Shown: piece after piece, positions 6,702 to 7,677 of the stretch
Position numbering within the stretch: the stretch's first letter is position 1
How the letters are laid out: each line of letters opens with the position of its first letter
NCBI GenBank assembly: GCA_937903005.1
Contig: CALFNR010000226.1
Coordinates: 1-7,677 of the forward strand
DNA from: Clostridium_AI sp002297865
GTDB taxonomy: Bacteria > Bacillota > Clostridia > Lachnospirales > Lachnospiraceae
Direction: 5' to 3'
DNA: 7,677 nt
Made by a program: the position numbers and the translations under genes
The notes under the pieces: model-generated
Told to the model about the DNA's origin: nothing
Database searches by the model: none
The model's input: only the letters and a program-made list of their open reading frames with translations

Positions 6702-7665
6702 TCGATTTGTTCTTGACAGAATACTTTTTCGGTAATATACCATATTTCTTTTTAAATGCTGCTGAAAAATGTCCTAAATTAGAGTAACCCACAATAGAGG
6801 CAATTTCACCTATTGTATTCTGTCCCTTTAATAAAAGTTTTGCAGATTTCTCTAACCTTTGATCAATGACATAGGTATGAACAGGCATTCCCACAATTTG
6901 AGTAAAACCCTTTTTAAATTTGGACAAACCAATTCCAACTTTCTTTGCAAGTTCTTCGCAAGTAGGAGCATATGCGAGCTGTCTGTCAATCATCTGCTTT
7001 GCTTCCAAAATGGCTTCTACATCTTCCTTTGACATTCCTTGGTATTCTATTTGTTTTACTTCACAGCAAAGAATTCCATTTATGAATTGCGCCATAAGTT
7101 CCATTATTTTACTATCCAAAAAAAGAAAACCTGCACTCCCATAGTATTTCGGATAATGCATGATTTCATCTAGCAAGTTTAAAAGTTCAGGAGAAATTGT
7201 ACGCTTCGTTATTTTATGATAAAGTTCTTCCTTCAATTGTTCTATTTCGCTTTCACTGAAGTATTCCTCCAGAATAGTATTGAGAAATGAAATAGGAATC
7301 TTGACACTTTTAAAATGATAGGATTTATTCTTTTTATAGCCAACAGCCTCATTTTCAAGACTTGTACTGTAAGCGCAAAGTTCATTACAAGAAAGTGCTA
7401 TTAACTTTTCTTCATTTCTTCGTCTCCAAGCAATCTCATCTTGAAAACAAAATATAATCTGAAAATATTCTTCGCTATTACTTGCCTGTACATAAACGTC
7501 TTCTCGGTAAACCATGTCCCACTCCGATACAATACATCCTTTTTTTGTTTTTACTTGAACTACCTTTCCTATCCCAAGATCAGATGGCATTTTATAAGTC
7601 TGCTTTTGGGGACCTTCTTGGGCTATCTGATAAAAAAAATCATTTAAACTTTGATTGCGTTCCAC
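6685..7665 (-). CDS. AraC-family transcriptional regulator, PchR/YbtA-like
   Basis: As read here the protein has 326 residues: a ligand-sensing N-terminal part (about 1-210) with no recognised motif, and a C-terminal AraC DNA-binding domain (about 215-315). The first helix-turn-helix covers about 235-256 (CEELAKKVGIGLSKFKKGF) and the second about 284-306 (GEIASIVGYSNLGHFSAAF), followed by the family-typical KKKYGILPKKY. The LSKFKKGFTQIVGMPVHTY region resembles the siderophore-responsive regulators PchR and YbtA. The gene lies directly upstream of, and parallel to, the transport operon, and probably activates it when its ligand is bound. The start used is GTG (7665-7663), but only 12 bases precede it in the window, no clear ribosome binding site is visible there, and the frame stays open to the edge (KLVR upstream). 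The true start may therefore lie outside. No terminator separates it from the operon, so read-through is possible. Confidence 0.9.
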   Translation of the reverse strand: MERNQSLNDFFYQIAQEGPQKQTYKMPSDLGIGKVVQVKTKKGCIVSEWDMVYREDVYVQASNSEEYFQIIFCFQDEIAWRRRNEEKLIALSCNELCAYSTSLENEAVGYKKNKSYHFKSVKIPISFLNTILEEYFSESEIEQLKEELYHKITKRTISPELLNLLDEIMHYPKYYGSAGFLFLDSKIMELMAQFINGILCCEVKQIEYQGMSKEDVEAILEAKQMIDRQLAYAPTCEELAKKVGIGLSKFKKGFTQIVGMPVHTYVIDQRLEKSAKLLLKGQNTIGEIASIVGYSNLGHFSAAFKKKYGILPKKYSVKNKSKNCFE

Positions 7666-7677
7666 TCTTACTAATTT

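Noticed and set aside
6920..7647. Plus-strand open frames of 68-74 codons within the regulator gene
   Set aside because: Antisense shadows of the AraC coding sequence with low-complexity translations.
1..7677. Insertion sequence, transposon ends, tRNA, rRNA or CRISPR array
   Set aside because: No transposase, long terminal inverted repeats, cloverleaf, rRNA or regularly spaced repeats were seen on either strand.

Overview
The window is low in GC, all convincing genes lie on the minus strand, and ribosome binding sites are strong GGAGG types. This fits a Firmicute, most likely a gut or oral Clostridia (Lachnospiraceae-like) genome. That taxonomic guess is an inference from composition and gene families, not a match to a known strain.

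In the direction of transcription (right to left) the layout is: an AraC-family regulator with a PchR/YbtA-like C-terminal DNA-binding domain (about 7665-6685, possibly starting beyond the right edge); a 95-bp control region with a candidate activator operator, a promoter and an inverted repeat; then five tightly packed transport genes. These are an ECF-transporter S component of the MptD/Trep_Strep family (6589-5990), an EcfT transmembrane coupling protein with a TTG start (5947-5177), a fused double-ATPase EcfA (5172-3652), and two half-size exporter-fold ABC transporters (3671-1920 and 1923-184). Gaps and overlaps between the last four are 4 bp gap, 20 bp overlap and a 4-bp ATGA overlap. 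The operon ends at a perfect 15-bp-stem hairpin (145-181) two bases past the last stop codon. The leftmost 144 bases hold no gene I can assign.

The S, T and A proteins together form a complete ECF-type importer. The two ABC proteins form a probable heterodimer. Both ATP sites of each system retain their catalytic motifs. An AraC regulator of the PchR/YbtA type beside a pair of exporter-fold ABC half-transporters recalls siderophore loci, where YbtP/YbtQ and IrtA/IrtB have the exporter fold but work as importers. My working model is a locally activated uptake locus for a metal chelate, haem-like or other small ligand that the regulator senses. The substrate is not shown by the sequence, and a multidrug or peptide exporter role for the ABC pair is not excluded.

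The most notable regulatory signal is a pair of near-identical 14-bp direct repeats (12 of 14 positions the same) exactly 21 bp apart. They abut the poor -35 region of the transport promoter and run into the last codons of the regulator gene, the geometry expected of an AraC-type activator site.
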